From: Acinetobacter brisouisimilis
GTDB lineage: Bacteria; Pseudomonadota; Gammaproteobacteria; Pseudomonadales; Moraxellaceae
DNA: 64,000 nt
Reading direction: 5' to 3'
Assembly (NCBI RefSeq): GCF_000368265.1
Contig: NZ_KB851219.1
Location: 936,984-1,000,983, forward strand
The notes under the pieces are model-generated. The model was not told where the DNA came from, searched no databases, and saw only the letters and a program-made list of their open reading frames with translations. This document shows positions 55,156 to 64,000 of the stretch, piece by piece; position 1 is the stretch's first letter, and every line of letters starts with the position of its first letter. The translations under genes and the position numbers were made by a program.

Positions 55156-55791
55156 ATGATCAGTTTACATGCATTTCTGACCAGTTATGAATTGATGCCA
55201 TTTCACGCCAGTGTGATGGCATTGGTGCTTTTGAGTCTGGTTGAAACAGTCGGGTTTTATTTAGGTGGACGCCCTTTCGCCTCGTTAAAACATCTGTTTC
55301 CACATATCACCAAAACGCCACTGTTAGACATCAAATTTTCAAAAATCCTGATTGTGGTCTTTTTTCTGATTAACTTCAGCTTTGCCGGTTATTTTTTGCA
55401 ATTGTTCTTTTTTGCATATCAAAACCATTTTGCTCCTGTTGTTTATCTGCTTTTACCCGCACTGGTCATTGCCCTATTCTTTACTGTGTTTATGATTCAC
55501 TGCTTAGATCAGGTGATTCGACCAAAATTTGAAAGCAAACAAAAAAATCTGATTGGTCGACTTGCGACGATTTGTAATGGCAATGCTCGCCCTGAAAGTA
55601 CAGCTCAAGCTCGTGTACGCGATGAATATGGTCAATTGCATTATGTACAGGTTCGTTCAGAGTTTGGAGAAATTGAACTCAACTCGCAAATTATTTTAAT
55701 TCGTAGACGCGAGTCTTATTACATTGCTAAAAAAATTGTCGAATCTAATCATTTATTTGACGATGATATGTTTAGCCCTCACGATGCCTAA
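55156..55791 (+). CDS. YqiJ/OB-fold-type membrane protein
   Basis: A 211-aa protein has four hydrophobic helices in the first 130 residues and a C-terminal beta domain (LIGRLATICNGNARPESTAQ to EIELNSQIILIRRRESYYIA). That domain looks like the OB-fold seen in YqiJ/NfeD-related proteins, which often pair with flotillins; no flotillin gene is here. I prefer MISLHAFLTSYELMPFHASV at 55156; the earlier in-frame Met overlaps the Rieske gene. Confidence 0.65.
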   Translation: MISLHAFLTSYELMPFHASVMALVLLSLVETVGFYLGGRPFASLKHLFPHITKTPLLDIKFSKILIVVFFLINFSFAGYFLQLFFFAYQNHFAPVVYLLLPALVIALFFTVFMIHCLDQVIRPKFESKQKNLIGRLATICNGNARPESTAQARVRDEYGQLHYVQVRSEFGEIELNSQIILIRRRESYYIAKKIVESNHLFDDDMFSPHDA

Positions 55792-55900
55792 GCACAACCA
55801 CAATTTAACTTGTCGAAACCCGATTTGAGTCATACAATCCAGCATCTTTTTTGGCGTTTACCGCCATTTGTCATTAAAATACAAGCTGTAAGGTTATCTC

Positions 55901-56464
55901 ATGAAAAAACAACTTGGAAAGCTCGCCTTTAAACTTTCAGGTTGGACATATCATCTTCAAGACAACATTCTTGAGGACAAACAAGTAATTATTGGTTTTG
56001 AACATACATCCATGCTTGATGGTGTCTTATCTATATCACTCTTTCAAATTTTGGGTTTACAAACCCATACCTTAATGAAAAAGGAACTATTTAGAGGTCC
56101 TATTGCACCATTACTTAAAGCTGTAGGTGCAATTCCAGTTGATCGCAAAGCCAAACAAGATACTGTTTCACAAATGGTGGAACTTTTTCAAAGCAATAAT
56201 AAATTTAATCTGGTGATTGCACCTGAAGCCACACGTGCCAAAAATGGTGAACCCCGCAAACCAATCCGCACAGGTTTTTGGCATATTGCCAAAGCGGCAA
56301 ATGTTCCAATTGTTATGATGTATGCCAACCCTACAACAAAACAAGGGGGCATTATTGGAAAAATTTACCCACATGATTTTGATCAGGACATGCAAACGCT
56401 GAAAGGCATGTACAAAGAACTTGCAGGACTGGATATTGTTATTCCAGAACCCAAAAACACATAA
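55901..56464 (+). CDS. 1-acylglycerol-3-phosphate O-acyltransferase-like protein
   Basis: A 187-aa PlsC-superfamily member has the catalytic HTSMLDG (H-x4-D) in block I, the EATRAKNGEPRKPIRTGFWH region as block III and VPIVMMY as block IV. It lacks an N-terminal membrane helix and is shorter than PlsC, so the acceptor lipid is uncertain. AAGGTTATCTC precedes the ATG. Confidence 0.82.
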   Translation: MKKQLGKLAFKLSGWTYHLQDNILEDKQVIIGFEHTSMLDGVLSISLFQILGLQTHTLMKKELFRGPIAPLLKAVGAIPVDRKAKQDTVSQMVELFQSNNKFNLVIAPEATRAKNGEPRKPIRTGFWHIAKAANVPIVMMYANPTTKQGGIIGKIYPHDFDQDMQTLKGMYKELAGLDIVIPEPKNT

Positions 56465-56572
56465 GCTTTATAGGGATTTACCGAAATCTTCTTGGTGAAA
56501 TAAAAGTGATTATGCTAAAATCACGCAGTTTTTTGATCTGGTATAGACCAATCTTTTGAGGAGCATATTTAC

Positions 56573-57322
56573 ATGGCGGGTCATTCCAAGTGGGCAAACA
56601 CAAAGCATCGTAAAGCAAAACAAGATGCCAGCCGTGCTAAAGTTTTTACCAAATATATCCGTGAAATTGTAACCGCAGCAAAGTTAGGCGGTGGCGATGC
56701 AGCAAGCAACCCTCGTTTACGTGCTGTGGTTGAAAAAGCTTTATCGGTAAATATGACTCGTGAAGCAATTAACCGTGCTATTCAACGTGGTGCTGGTGGT
56801 GAAGATAACGACGATTTAAACGAAGTAACGTATGAAGGTTACGGCGTAGGTGGTGTTGCAGTACTGGTTGAAACCATGACTGATAACTTAAACCGTACTG
56901 TTCCAGATGTTCGCCATTGTTTTAGTAAAACCAATGGTAACTTGGGGACTAATGGTTCTGTATCTTACCTGTTTACTAAACGTGGTGAAATTACATTTGA
57001 AGATGTGTCTTTAGAAGATAAAATCATGGAAGTGGCTTTAGAAGCAGGCGCAGATGATATCGAAATTGATGAAGACGAAATCTTGGTTATTACCTCACCT
57101 GAAAGCTTTGGTGACGTACAAGATGCTTTAACTGCAGCTGGTCTAAAATCTGACAATGCTGAAGTAGTCATGAGCCCATCGACTAAAGCTGAAATTACAG
57201 ACATCGACCAAGCTAAACAAATCATGAAAATGATTGATATGCTTGAAGATCTAGATGATGTTCAAAACGTTTATACTAACGTTGAATTTTCTGATGATGT
57301 GCTTGCACAGTTAGATGCTTAA
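56573..57322 (+). CDS. YebC/PmpR family protein
   Basis: A 249-aa protein starts [20 protein letters not shown] and has the domain [17 protein letters not shown] helix and the acidic central domain ([20 protein letters not shown]), typical of YebC/TACO1. Older work calls these transcription regulators; newer work ties the family to relieving ribosome stalling. GAGGAG precedes the ATG. Confidence 0.93.
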   Translation: MAGHSKWANTKHRKAKQDASRAKVFTKYIREIVTAAKLGGGDAASNPRLRAVVEKALSVNMTREAINRAIQRGAGGEDNDDLNEVTYEGYGVGGVAVLVETMTDNLNRTVPDVRHCFSKTNGNLGTNGSVSYLFTKRGEITFEDVSLEDKIMEVALEAGADDIEIDEDEILVITSPESFGDVQDALTAAGLKSDNAEVVMSPSTKAEITDIDQAKQIMKMIDMLEDLDDVQNVYTNVEFSDDVLAQLDA

Positions 57323-57340
57323 TTCGCTCGCTTCAGCTAA

Positions 57341-57373
57341 AAACGAGATTTAAAATTTTAAATCTCGTTTTTT
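57341..57373 (+). terminator. Long-stem terminator of the yebC-type gene
   Basis: A 15-bp perfect inverted repeat (AAACGAGATTTAAAA with its complement) followed by TTT; the central AAAATTTT forms the loop. Symmetric. Confidence 0.9.
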
Positions 57374-57526
57374 TATGCTTACACAATCAATATATAAAAC
57401 TTAAGCAAAATTAAGAATTATAAAAAAATTAGTATTATCAAAAATTTATTAACCAAATTACATTAAGCTGCAGCTCATATCCGATCTTTACACTATTGCC
57501 CATTCATAAGAAGTGGGAGTTCACAC

Positions 57527-58261
57527 ATGCTGAATAAAGTACCTCAGGTCACTTTAATTTTCTGGATTATAAAAATTGCTGCTACAACACTTGGTGAAAC
57601 GGCGGGAGATGCCTTCTCAATGTCACTAGATTTGGGGTATATCCGCAGTAGTGCTATTTTTTTCTTGCTCTTCGCTTTTTTTGTGAGTCTACAGATTAAA
57701 GCTAAACAATATCATCCATATCTTTACTGGCTCACTATTATTACCACAACAACATTAGGCACAACCATTGCAGATTTTGTCGATCGGTCACTAGGTATTG
57801 GGTACTTCGGTGGAAGCCTGATGTTGCTTTCACTGTTATTGTGCTCACTTGCAATCTGGTATTACAGTGATCGTTCTCTTTCCGTGCAAAATATTCAATC
57901 CACGAAAACCGAGATGTTTTACTGGGTTACCATTATGTTTTCACAAACGCTGGGAACAGCTTTGGGAGACTGGGTTGCAGACACTCAAGGCTTAGGCTAT
58001 TTATATTCTGCGATTATTTTTGGCAGCGTGTTATTGCTGCTAACACTGAGCTACTTTTGGACAAAGATCTCACACACCTTTCTATTTTGGAGTGCCTTCA
58101 TTCTTACTCGCCCATTAGGCGCAGTTTTAGGTGATTTTCTAGATAAACCTATTTCTCATGGTGGTTTAGACCTAAGTCGTTTTGGAGCATCATTCGTTCT
58201 TATTTTATTTATTTTTATCTTTATTGTCATTTCCACACGTACTTCAAAAGCAAACTCATAA
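57527..58261 (+). CDS. Four-repeat membrane protein (COG4705-like)
   Basis: A 244-aa hydrophobic protein is built of four tandem two-helix repeats. Each has a TLGxxxGDxxxxxxxLGY-type motif: ATTLGETAGDAFSMSLDLGY, TTLGTTIADFVDRSLGIGYF, QTLGTALGDWVADTQGLGYL and RPLGAVLGDFLDKPISHGGL. Acidic residues recur in the membrane half of every repeat, which suggests a cation or metal pathway; this is inference. The family is usually annotated only as a membrane protein. Confidence 0.7.
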   Translation: MLNKVPQVTLIFWIIKIAATTLGETAGDAFSMSLDLGYIRSSAIFFLLFAFFVSLQIKAKQYHPYLYWLTIITTTTLGTTIADFVDRSLGIGYFGGSLMLLSLLLCSLAIWYYSDRSLSVQNIQSTKTEMFYWVTIMFSQTLGTALGDWVADTQGLGYLYSAIIFGSVLLLLTLSYFWTKISHTFLFWSAFILTRPLGAVLGDFLDKPISHGGLDLSRFGASFVLILFIFIFIVISTRTSKANS

Positions 58262-58274
58262 ATCAAAAATAAAT

Positions 58275-58302
58275 AAGGAGATCACACTGATTTGATCTCC
58301 TT
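58275..58302. terminator. Hairpin after the four-repeat membrane protein gene
   Basis: AAGGAGATCA and TGATCTCCTT form a 10-bp stem with an 8-nt loop, 14 nt after the stop codon. The U-tract is poor, so termination strength is uncertain. Confidence 0.6.
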
Positions 58303-58352
58303 GATTCTAAAATCGCTGGGAGTGAAGTCAACGACAGTCCAGTTGCAGAGCA

Positions 58353-58484
58353 TTTGATAAGGACTTATATCGCTTAAGGCATTTAACTAAAAATGCCTTT
58401 GCGAAATTAAAACTGTTTAGTGCAATAGCAACCCGATTTGATAAGCTTTCGCGAAATTATCAGTCTGAGAACAAGCTCTCATAA
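58353..58484 (+). pseudogene. IS5-family transposase C-terminal remnant
   Basis: A plus-strand frame reads DKDLYRLRHLTKNAFAKLKL, continues FSAIATRFDKLSRNYQSE and stops. This is the conserved C-terminal block of IS5-type transposases (ENAFARLKxFRAIATRYDKL). Nothing of the rest of the element is recognisable, so it is a relic of a past insertion. Confidence 0.75.
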
Positions 58485-58518
58485 TTCTCTAAATCGAAAT
58501 AAAGATGACTTAGAAAAA

Positions 58519-59568
58519 TTAAGGTGTGTAAGTCTCTATTTTCATCGGCGTTAATAGAAAACTCATTAAGTCTCGACCCACGACTAAAGGACCTTGATAA
58601 TTGACCTTAGTCCGTTGGATTAACACATCATCAGGAATACCGATAATTTTAGATGAAACTCCATTTACGATGTGACTATATACTGCCAGTTTAGGTTTGG
58701 TTTGATTAAAAATTTCACCTGCCTCTCGAGGATTGGTATGGTGAGCATACACTTGTGGCACGGCATGCGTATCTTGAAACTCAGCGACTTCATGGATCAA
58801 TAAATCAACGCCCTTGCCGTATTTAAGTATATTCGCAGTGGGAATCGTATCGCCACTTATCACGACTGAACGTCCAGCATAATCCACTCTATAACCTAGC
58901 GCAGGTCGAATAGCACCATGATGGTCATGTTCAACTTTAAAGGCTGTAACGACTACGCCATTTTGATTAAAAACAACACCACCTTCTTCAGGAAATTCAT
59001 GAGCAACAATATTAGTCGTCTCTTTTTTTAGCTCGCCATCTGCTACCCTGACTCGAATGTCATCCGCATGGGCTATCTTCAACCCTTCTACTAAAGCACG
59101 GACGCCAGTTGGTCCATATACTTTAAAATCACCTTGACGACCTCCAAAAGCAGGTATGTAGCCTGTCATCCACATATCACTAAGGCCATTGACATGGTCG
59201 GAATGATAATGGGTTAAAAAAACACCATCTATCTTTCCTAACGGTATACCTGCCTGGGTTAAACGAACGACTGCCCCTCGCCCTGCATCAAAAACAAGAT
59301 TATATCCTCCAGCTTGTACCAATGTGGACATACCAAAACGTTGTTCACTTGGGACAGGACTACCTGTTCCCAATAAAGTTACACGCATTTCATCTTTATT
59401 TGGAGCAATATGGGCAGGATGAGTACTGGCAAGGTGCAAATATTCATTATTACTCGTTACTGCTTTAACTCTGTCTTGTGAAACGAATGTATAGGTATGA
59501 GCACAAGCAGTAAATAGTAAAGGTAGAGTGAGACCATAAACTGCTGTTACTATTGTTTTTTTATTCAT
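58519..59568 (-). CDS. Exported MBL-fold metallo-hydrolase lipoprotein
   Basis: A 349-aa protein has a lipoprotein signal (lipobox FTAC). The metallo-beta-lactamase fold has LLGTGSPVPSEQRFG, the metal motif THYHSDHVNGLSDM, VVISGDTIPT and a late His (AHHTNPREAGEIF). It resembles RNase Z/arylsulfatase-like exported hydrolases. The substrate is unknown, and beta-lactamase activity should not be assumed. Confidence 0.85.
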   Translation of the reverse strand: MNKKTIVTAVYGLTLPLLFTACAHTYTFVSQDRVKAVTSNNEYLHLASTHPAHIAPNKDEMRVTLLGTGSPVPSEQRFGMSTLVQAGGYNLVFDAGRGAVVRLTQAGIPLGKIDGVFLTHYHSDHVNGLSDMWMTGYIPAFGGRQGDFKVYGPTGVRALVEGLKIAHADDIRVRVADGELKKETTNIVAHEFPEEGGVVFNQNGVVVTAFKVEHDHHGAIRPALGYRVDYAGRSVVISGDTIPTANILKYGKGVDLLIHEVAEFQDTHAVPQVYAHHTNPREAGEIFNQTKPKLAVYSHIVNGVSSKIIGIPDDVLIQRTKVNYQGPLVVGRDLMSFLLTPMKIETYTP

Positions 59569-60155
59569 AACTTTTCCTTGTTTAGCTCTTAAATACAGAG
59601 TCTGAAATCTTATATCCTTAATGGTATGACTTACTCAGAAATAGATTGTCACTTGAATAGCCACCAAAATTCTATACACATATAATCATCTTTTGATGGA
59701 TCTTTTCATAATCTAATGGAGAACATTAAGCATTGGAACCATGCCTACGTTTTGAATTGTAGAACATATCAGTATATTCAAAGACATCAGATCTGGCTTC
59801 AGTTCTTGATGCGTATATTTTCTTCTTGATTCTTTCTCTCTTTAACAAATGCGGGCTTTAAGCTCATATTTTGACGTCGTATAACCTATATGATGTTAAT
59901 TTACAGTTAGCCCACTTAAATGAACTAACTGATGCCATTTTGCACCGTCTTCTATTTAAAATAATACTAACCTCTAAGAGAATAGAGCATAAATTAGTGA
60001 AAAAATTATAAAAGATGTATTCTAAACACATTTAATAGTTATACAGAACTGATGCTATATGGTAACTCTATTTTTAGCGGTGGTAACACTATACTAAATA
60101 GATCTACTGCGTCGCATCCATTAAACCGTAGAGCTTGTATATTAAAAGGAATTAT
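59569..60155. other. Gene-free stretch between MBL and PAS genes
   Basis: About 590 bp with no intact ORF. The middle (59840-59990) has coding-like or IS-end-like pieces that I could not identify. The right end holds the PAS gene promoter and its AAAGGAATT ribosome site. Surrounding transposase relics suggest repeated insertion and decay. Confidence 0.4.
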
Positions 60156-60554
60156 ATGATGAATAATAATGAACTTGCTGAATTGATTATAGAACAAACT
60201 AGTGATGCAGTCATTTATGCAGATAATCATGGCAATATTCAGCGTTGGAATGATGCTGCTAGCCGATTATTTGGATTTTCTAAAGCAGAAATACTTGGGC
60301 AAAGCCTTGATGCGATAATTCCTGAGCGTTCACGTAACGCTCATTGGCAAGGCTTTAATATGGCCATCCAAAATGGAAATCTTAAATTATCAGGCAAACC
60401 TACTTTAACCCGAGCAGTTCATAAAGATGTAGATAAAAAACTCTATGTAGAAATGAGTTTTTCTTTAGTTAAAGATAATGATGGTCATGTGCAAGGAAGT
60501 GTTGCTATAGCTCGCGATGTGACAGAATCCGTTGAACAAAAAAATTTGAAGTAA
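60156..60554 (+). CDS. Single PAS-domain protein
   Basis: A protein of about 132 aa consists of one PAS domain plus PAC: LAELIIEQTSDAVIYADNHG, NIQRWNDAASRLFGFSKAEI, LGQSLDAIIPERSRNAHWQG and GSVAIARDVTESVEQK. There is no output domain, so it must act through a partner or be a detached sensor. Two adjacent ATG codons lie after AAAGGAATTAT. Confidence 0.82.
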   Translation: MMNNNELAELIIEQTSDAVIYADNHGNIQRWNDAASRLFGFSKAEILGQSLDAIIPERSRNAHWQGFNMAIQNGNLKLSGKPTLTRAVHKDVDKKLYVEMSFSLVKDNDGHVQGSVAIARDVTESVEQKNLK

Positions 60555-60653
60555 AAGCTTTCATAAATTAAGTAAATTGTAATGAAAGTGGGCTGCCACC
60601 ACTCTCCTAGACAAATTTCGTCTAGTCTTTTTGCATAGGAGAGAACACTATAA

Positions 60654-60775
60654 ATGGACAACGATATACCCTCAAATTTAAAAGATGAAGCTGTTAAATT
60701 GATACTGAACACGGATATTCTGTTATTGATGTAGCAGAGCGTTTAATTGTTCGACTCAAACCTAGCTTTCCATAA
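60654..60775 (+). pseudogene. IS3-family orfA remnant, frameshifted
   Basis: MDNDIPSNLKDEAVKLI then, after a one-base shift, TEHGYSVIDVAERLIV. This is the start of an IS3-type OrfA helix-turn-helix (FKDEAVKLITEHGYSVxxxA). The upstream CTCTCCTAGAC and TAGGAGAG inverted motif (60603-60643) may be part of the element's left end. The sequence is cut off before the ABC cassette. Confidence 0.65.
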
Positions 60776-60798
60776 TAAGATATAGGGACAGAAAAATA

Positions 60799-61518
60799 AT
60801 GAAATCGAGTCAGGATGTTGCCATCAAGTGTTCTGGTGTCACCAAGGATTATGGTATCGGTGATGCAAAAGTGACCGCATTGCGTGGTATCAATCTTGAT
60901 GTTTACCGAGGTGAGTTACTCATTCTGGCTGGCCCTTCAGGCTGCGGAAAAACAACTTTGATTTCAATTATTGGCGGTATATTGAAACGCGATGCAGGCA
61001 ACTGCACGATACTCGGCAAAGACTTGGAAAACATGAATACAGCCGAGCGAGCACGTTTTCGTGGAACTTCGATCGGTTTTGTTTTTCAGAATTTCAACTT
61101 ACTCTCTTCATTGACCATCGCTGAAAATGTTGCTGTACCGCTATTAATCAGCGGTGAAGATCGCAAGTTTGCCCTTCAACGTGCTGGGGTCGTTCTTGAG
61201 CAGGTTGGACTTTCGGAACGCGAAGATGCACTTCCTAGCCAACTCAGTGGTGGACAACAGCAGCGTGTGGCAATCGCGCGTGCGCTTGTGCATGAGCCTA
61301 AAATCATTATTTGTGACGAACCGACGAGTAATCTGGACCACGCCACTGGGCATGCCATGATGGAGATCCTGCGAAATGTGGCGCAAGCTCCAGACCGCGC
61401 ACTTGTAGTCGTAACACATGACACTCGCATTTATGAGTTCGCAGACCGCATTGCCTACATGGATGATGGGAAGATTGCCAAAGTCACGATTGAAACTGAA
61501 GAGGTGCAAGCGAAATGA
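60799..61518 (+). CDS. ABC exporter ATP-binding protein (DevA/MacB type)
   Basis: A 239-aa ATPase has Walker [10 protein letters not shown] (45-53), the Q-loop [12 protein letters not shown], signature [15 protein letters not shown], Walker [17 protein letters not shown] and switch His in [15 protein letters not shown]. It belongs to the LolD/MacB/DevA class. Codon use and G+C are visibly richer than in neighbouring core genes. Its stop overlaps the next gene's start, so it is one operon with the adaptor and permease. Confidence 0.9.
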   Translation: MKSSQDVAIKCSGVTKDYGIGDAKVTALRGINLDVYRGELLILAGPSGCGKTTLISIIGGILKRDAGNCTILGKDLENMNTAERARFRGTSIGFVFQNFNLLSSLTIAENVAVPLLISGEDRKFALQRAGVVLEQVGLSEREDALPSQLSGGQQQRVAIARALVHEPKIIICDEPTSNLDHATGHAMMEILRNVAQAPDRALVVVTHDTRIYEFADRIAYMDDGKIAKVTIETEEVQAK

Positions 61519-62471
61519 TGCGTAAATATTTGCTCCCGATACTCGCACTGATTGGTCTACTCCTTGCCGTCGCGGTAGTACTGATAGGTAATAGGCAATC
61601 GTCTACAACATCTCAACCGGTAGTACAGCCGCCAAAATCACCGTTTGAACGCTTTGTTGCTGGAGCTGGTATTATCGAAGCAAGCACTGGAAATATTGTT
61701 GTCGGCACGCCTGTATCAGGTGTTGTGGTTGAGCTCTATGTACATGAAGGTAGCCCAGTGGAAGTTGGTGATAAGTTGTTTAAGATTGACGATCGCGAAC
61801 AGCAAGCACAACTTATCCCCGCAGTGGCGAAAATCTCAGAAATTGCTGCGCGTTTGGCACAAGCCAAGAGCCAATTTGGACTTGCGAACAGCTTATCGGA
61901 CAAACGTGCAATCAGTGTTGAAGAGCTAAACAATCGGCGCTTTGCAGTCATGCTTGCCAAAGCTGAGCTGGCATCAGCTCAAGCGCAGGTCAAGCAAATT
62001 CAGATGGATATTGACCGATATACCGTACGTGCGTTAGTCCGTGGCCGAGTATTGCAAAACAAGATACGGATCGGCGCATTCATGCAAGGTGGTGCTCCGA
62101 GTGACTCTTCAATGTTGCTCGGGAATGATAATCGACTATTCGTACGTGCTGACATCGATGAGAATGATGCATGGCGGATTCAACCAGGCGCACGTGCTGT
62201 GGCATTTGTACGTGGTAATCCAACGCTACACACCGCACTGAAATTTGAACGAGTAGATCCGTATGTGTTGCCCAAAACCTCGCTGACGGGTGATAACACC
62301 GAGCGGGTCGATACCCGTGCCTTGCAGGTTATTTATAGTTTTGATCACACCACTTTGCCGATCTACGTTGGGCAGCAAGTCGATGTGTTCATTGAGGCGA
62401 AAGCGAGTAAACTTTCGAATGGCACGTATCCTCAATCCACGCCAAATCCATCTTCCATGAAGATATCGTGA
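61515..62471 (+). CDS. HlyD/DevB-type periplasmic adaptor (membrane fusion) protein
   Basis: A 318-aa protein has an N-terminal membrane anchor (LLPILALIGLLLAVAVVLIG), a biotinyl-lipoyl half-motif (GIIEASTGNIVVGTPVSGVV, VHEGSPVEVGDKLFKIDD), a helical hairpin (about 100-165) and a second barrel half (YTVRALVRGRVLQNKIRIGA). It links the inner-membrane ABC pump to an outer-membrane channel, which is not in the window. Confidence 0.87.
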   Translation: MMRKYLLPILALIGLLLAVAVVLIGNRQSSTTSQPVVQPPKSPFERFVAGAGIIEASTGNIVVGTPVSGVVVELYVHEGSPVEVGDKLFKIDDREQQAQLIPAVAKISEIAARLAQAKSQFGLANSLSDKRAISVEELNNRRFAVMLAKAELASAQAQVKQIQMDIDRYTVRALVRGRVLQNKIRIGAFMQGGAPSDSSMLLGNDNRLFVRADIDENDAWRIQPGARAVAFVRGNPTLHTALKFERVDPYVLPKTSLTGDNTERVDTRALQVIYSFDHTTLPIYVGQQVDVFIEAKASKLSNGTYPQSTPNPSSMKIS

Positions 62472-62508
62472 TGATACTGTCAGCCTGCATGCATGAAGGA
62501 GTACCAAA

Positions 62509-63702
62509 ATGTTACGTATCGCCTTAAAAATGCTGCTCGGTGATCGTGCCAAATACGTGGGTTTAATCTTTGGAATTACCTTCACATCATTCTTGGTGAC
62601 ATTTGCTGCATCGTACTTCGCAGGAATTATGACGCGCGGTTACGCACCGATTGCTGAAAATAGTACAGTCGATATATGGGTGATGGATCCTGCCGTCACT
62701 TCTGTTGAGCAAACGACCAATATGTCGCTACAATCATTGGCAAGAGTCCGCAGTGTTGCAGGGGTACAGTCAGCGGTACCGCTCATGTTTGCCACAGCAG
62801 ATATCCGTTTCCCAGACGGGCGTTACCAACCCTTTCAGGTTATTGGTGTCGATGACGCAACCTTGATCGGCATGCCATCCATCCAAAATGATGTGATGCC
62901 TAGCTTGCTGCGAGTACCTGATGCCGTGGTGATTGATGCGGGGGGAACTAGTGGTAAGCTAGAAACCTCATTTCAAAGTTCAGATCAATCGCCACATGGA
63001 AAATTGGATTTTGATGCGCCAACCCGTGAACTGGCAACAGGTGATGAATTACTTGTCAATGATCACAGCGTGCGGATTCTCGGTCAATCGCAAGGGCTTC
63101 CCCGATTCCCACCGCGCCCACTGCTATATACGACTTTTTCGAACGCGACTCGAATTTTACCACCAGAACGGCGTCGGCTCACATTCGTGCTTGTCACCGC
63201 TGCACCGAAGGTGAGCCCCAAAGACTTGGCGATTCGCATTGAGTCGGCAACGGGTTTGCGTGCGCGTACGTCTGCAGATTTTAAATCCGATACGGTTCAT
63301 TGGTTTCTGGTTAACTCTGAAGATGTGGGTGACATCGCAGCAATGCTTACTTTGGCTATGTCAGTCGGCTTTGGCGTAACAGGAGTAATGCTCTATATGT
63401 TCACCAATGAAAACCTGCGTAACTATGCCGTACTCAGTGCAATGGGTGCCACACCGAGGCTTCTTTTAACGATGGTGTTCGCTCAGGCTGGTTTATGCGG
63501 ACTGCTTGGAACTGGTCTCGGGCTTGGACTCTGTGCCATTATCGGGCAGTTGGCAATCATGGCTGGGTATCCGTTTCGAATGATGTGGTTCACGCCTTTG
63601 CTGGGTGCGATGACTGTTGTACTGGTTTGCTTGGTTGCTGCTGCGTTGAGCGTGCGCCCAGTATTAAAGCTGGAACCAAGCCAGGTATTTTCTGGACGCT
63701 GA
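62509..63702 (+). CDS. FtsX/MacB-like ABC exporter permease (DevC type)
   Basis: A 397-aa permease has an N-terminal helix (YVGLIFGITFTSFLVTFAAS), a large periplasmic domain (about 45-265; STVDIWVMDPAVTSVEQTTN) and three C-terminal helices including the NYAVLSAMGATPRLLLTMVF FtsX signature. GAAGGAGTACCAAA precedes the ATG. With the ATPase and adaptor it forms a DevBCA-like exporter. The cargo is unknown; relatives move glycolipids or small molecules. Confidence 0.87.
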   Translation: MLRIALKMLLGDRAKYVGLIFGITFTSFLVTFAASYFAGIMTRGYAPIAENSTVDIWVMDPAVTSVEQTTNMSLQSLARVRSVAGVQSAVPLMFATADIRFPDGRYQPFQVIGVDDATLIGMPSIQNDVMPSLLRVPDAVVIDAGGTSGKLETSFQSSDQSPHGKLDFDAPTRELATGDELLVNDHSVRILGQSQGLPRFPPRPLLYTTFSNATRILPPERRRLTFVLVTAAPKVSPKDLAIRIESATGLRARTSADFKSDTVHWFLVNSEDVGDIAAMLTLAMSVGFGVTGVMLYMFTNENLRNYAVLSAMGATPRLLLTMVFAQAGLCGLLGTGLGLGLCAIIGQLAIMAGYPFRMMWFTPLLGAMTVVLVCLVAAALSVRPVLKLEPSQVFSGR

Positions 63703-63750
63703 GTGGATTTTGTTAAATATCCATGATTAGGTAGATATAAAAGATATCTA

Positions 63751-64000
63751 TTAGCAAACAAGGTTGGAATTAAATTTATTCAGATGCAGCCATTCGCAGG
63801 CCACATCTGTTGTAACAATCAAACGGATTTCACGTTTTTTGACTGTTGTAGATTTAATCACTTCAGAATTAATACTATTGAATTGTTAATCTCTAAATAG
63901 CCAACTTTTACCAACACCTGCATCGTCTTTTTCAGATTCAAGAAGTAAGCGAAGCACTCTTTCTTTGATTTCAGGGCTATATGGAGAATGTTGGTCATTG
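63751..64000 (-). pseudogene. Broken ORF entering from the right edge
   Basis: On the minus strand a frame entering from the edge reads NDQHSPYSPEIKERVLRLLL, then ESEKDDAGVGKSWLFRD, and hits a TAA at 63886-63888. The same frame then stays open through EIRLIVTTDVACEWLHLNKF to a second stop at 63751. The first 25 residues look like the start of an IS3-type OrfA (YSPEIKERVLRLLLESE). GVGKS resembles a P-loop but is probably a chimeric or decayed join. The identity is unsure. Confidence 0.4.

Noticed and set aside
57991..58002. A fifth CTTAGGCTATTT-like match inside the four-repeat membrane protein gene
   Set aside because: It encodes the conserved G-L-G-Y-L motif there, so coding constraint explains it.

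Overview
The window looks like an Acinetobacter chromosome. The evidence is low G+C coding DNA, a cat/ben cluster with a CatM/BenM-type regulator beside catB, an adjoining are-type (aryl alcohol) cluster, and Moraxellaceae-style housekeeping genes. The species cannot be fixed from the sequence alone. Most genes lie on the minus strand. No rRNA, tRNA or CRISPR array was found.

Layout. 1-3.5 kb: a 9-bp tandem repeat; a DAHP synthase gene behind a well-formed transcription attenuator with an aromatic-rich leader peptide and a second aromatic-rich leader ORF; a secreted orphan; an MFS transporter. 3.5-5.8 kb: a decayed prophage fragment (DdrB/ParB-like and DarA-like pieces) abutting a chromosomal terminator. 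5.8-8.1 kb: a PLP dehydratase/RidA pair divergent from a YheO-type regulator, with two matching inverted repeats between them. 8.1-9 kb: gene debris. 9-16 kb: a hexapeptide acetyltransferase; a YddG-type exporter with a small Ser/Gly-rich ORF; a MocR-type regulator; a cyanide-insensitive bd oxidase operon whose cydB has lost its middle in frame. 16-21.6 kb: a KfrA-like protein divergent from a tyrosine recombinase, with palindromes between them, then a thioesterase, a DUF1615 lipoprotein overlapping a HAD phosphatase, and an orphan.

21.9-39.7 kb is an aromatic-catabolism island. A sigma-54 promoter with paired activator sites serves an outer-membrane channel and aryl-alcohol and benzaldehyde dehydrogenases, which convert benzyl alcohols to benzoate. 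An uninterrupted minus-strand array catB-C-A-benA-B-C-D-E-catI-J-F-D then takes benzoate through catechol to succinyl-CoA and acetyl-CoA. It is divergent from one LysR regulator.

40-58 kb is mostly conserved core: ynfA, clpA/clpS, argC, rpiA, ilvA, pldA, an M16C protease, a PfkB kinase, a Rieske protein, an acyltransferase and a YebC protein. Four copies of a short CTTAGGCTATTT repeat lie in its gene-free gaps. 58-64 kb is accessory: IS5- and IS3-like transposase remnants, an MBL-fold lipoprotein, a solo PAS protein, a visibly more G+C-rich DevBCA-type ABC exporter, and a broken ORF running off the right end.
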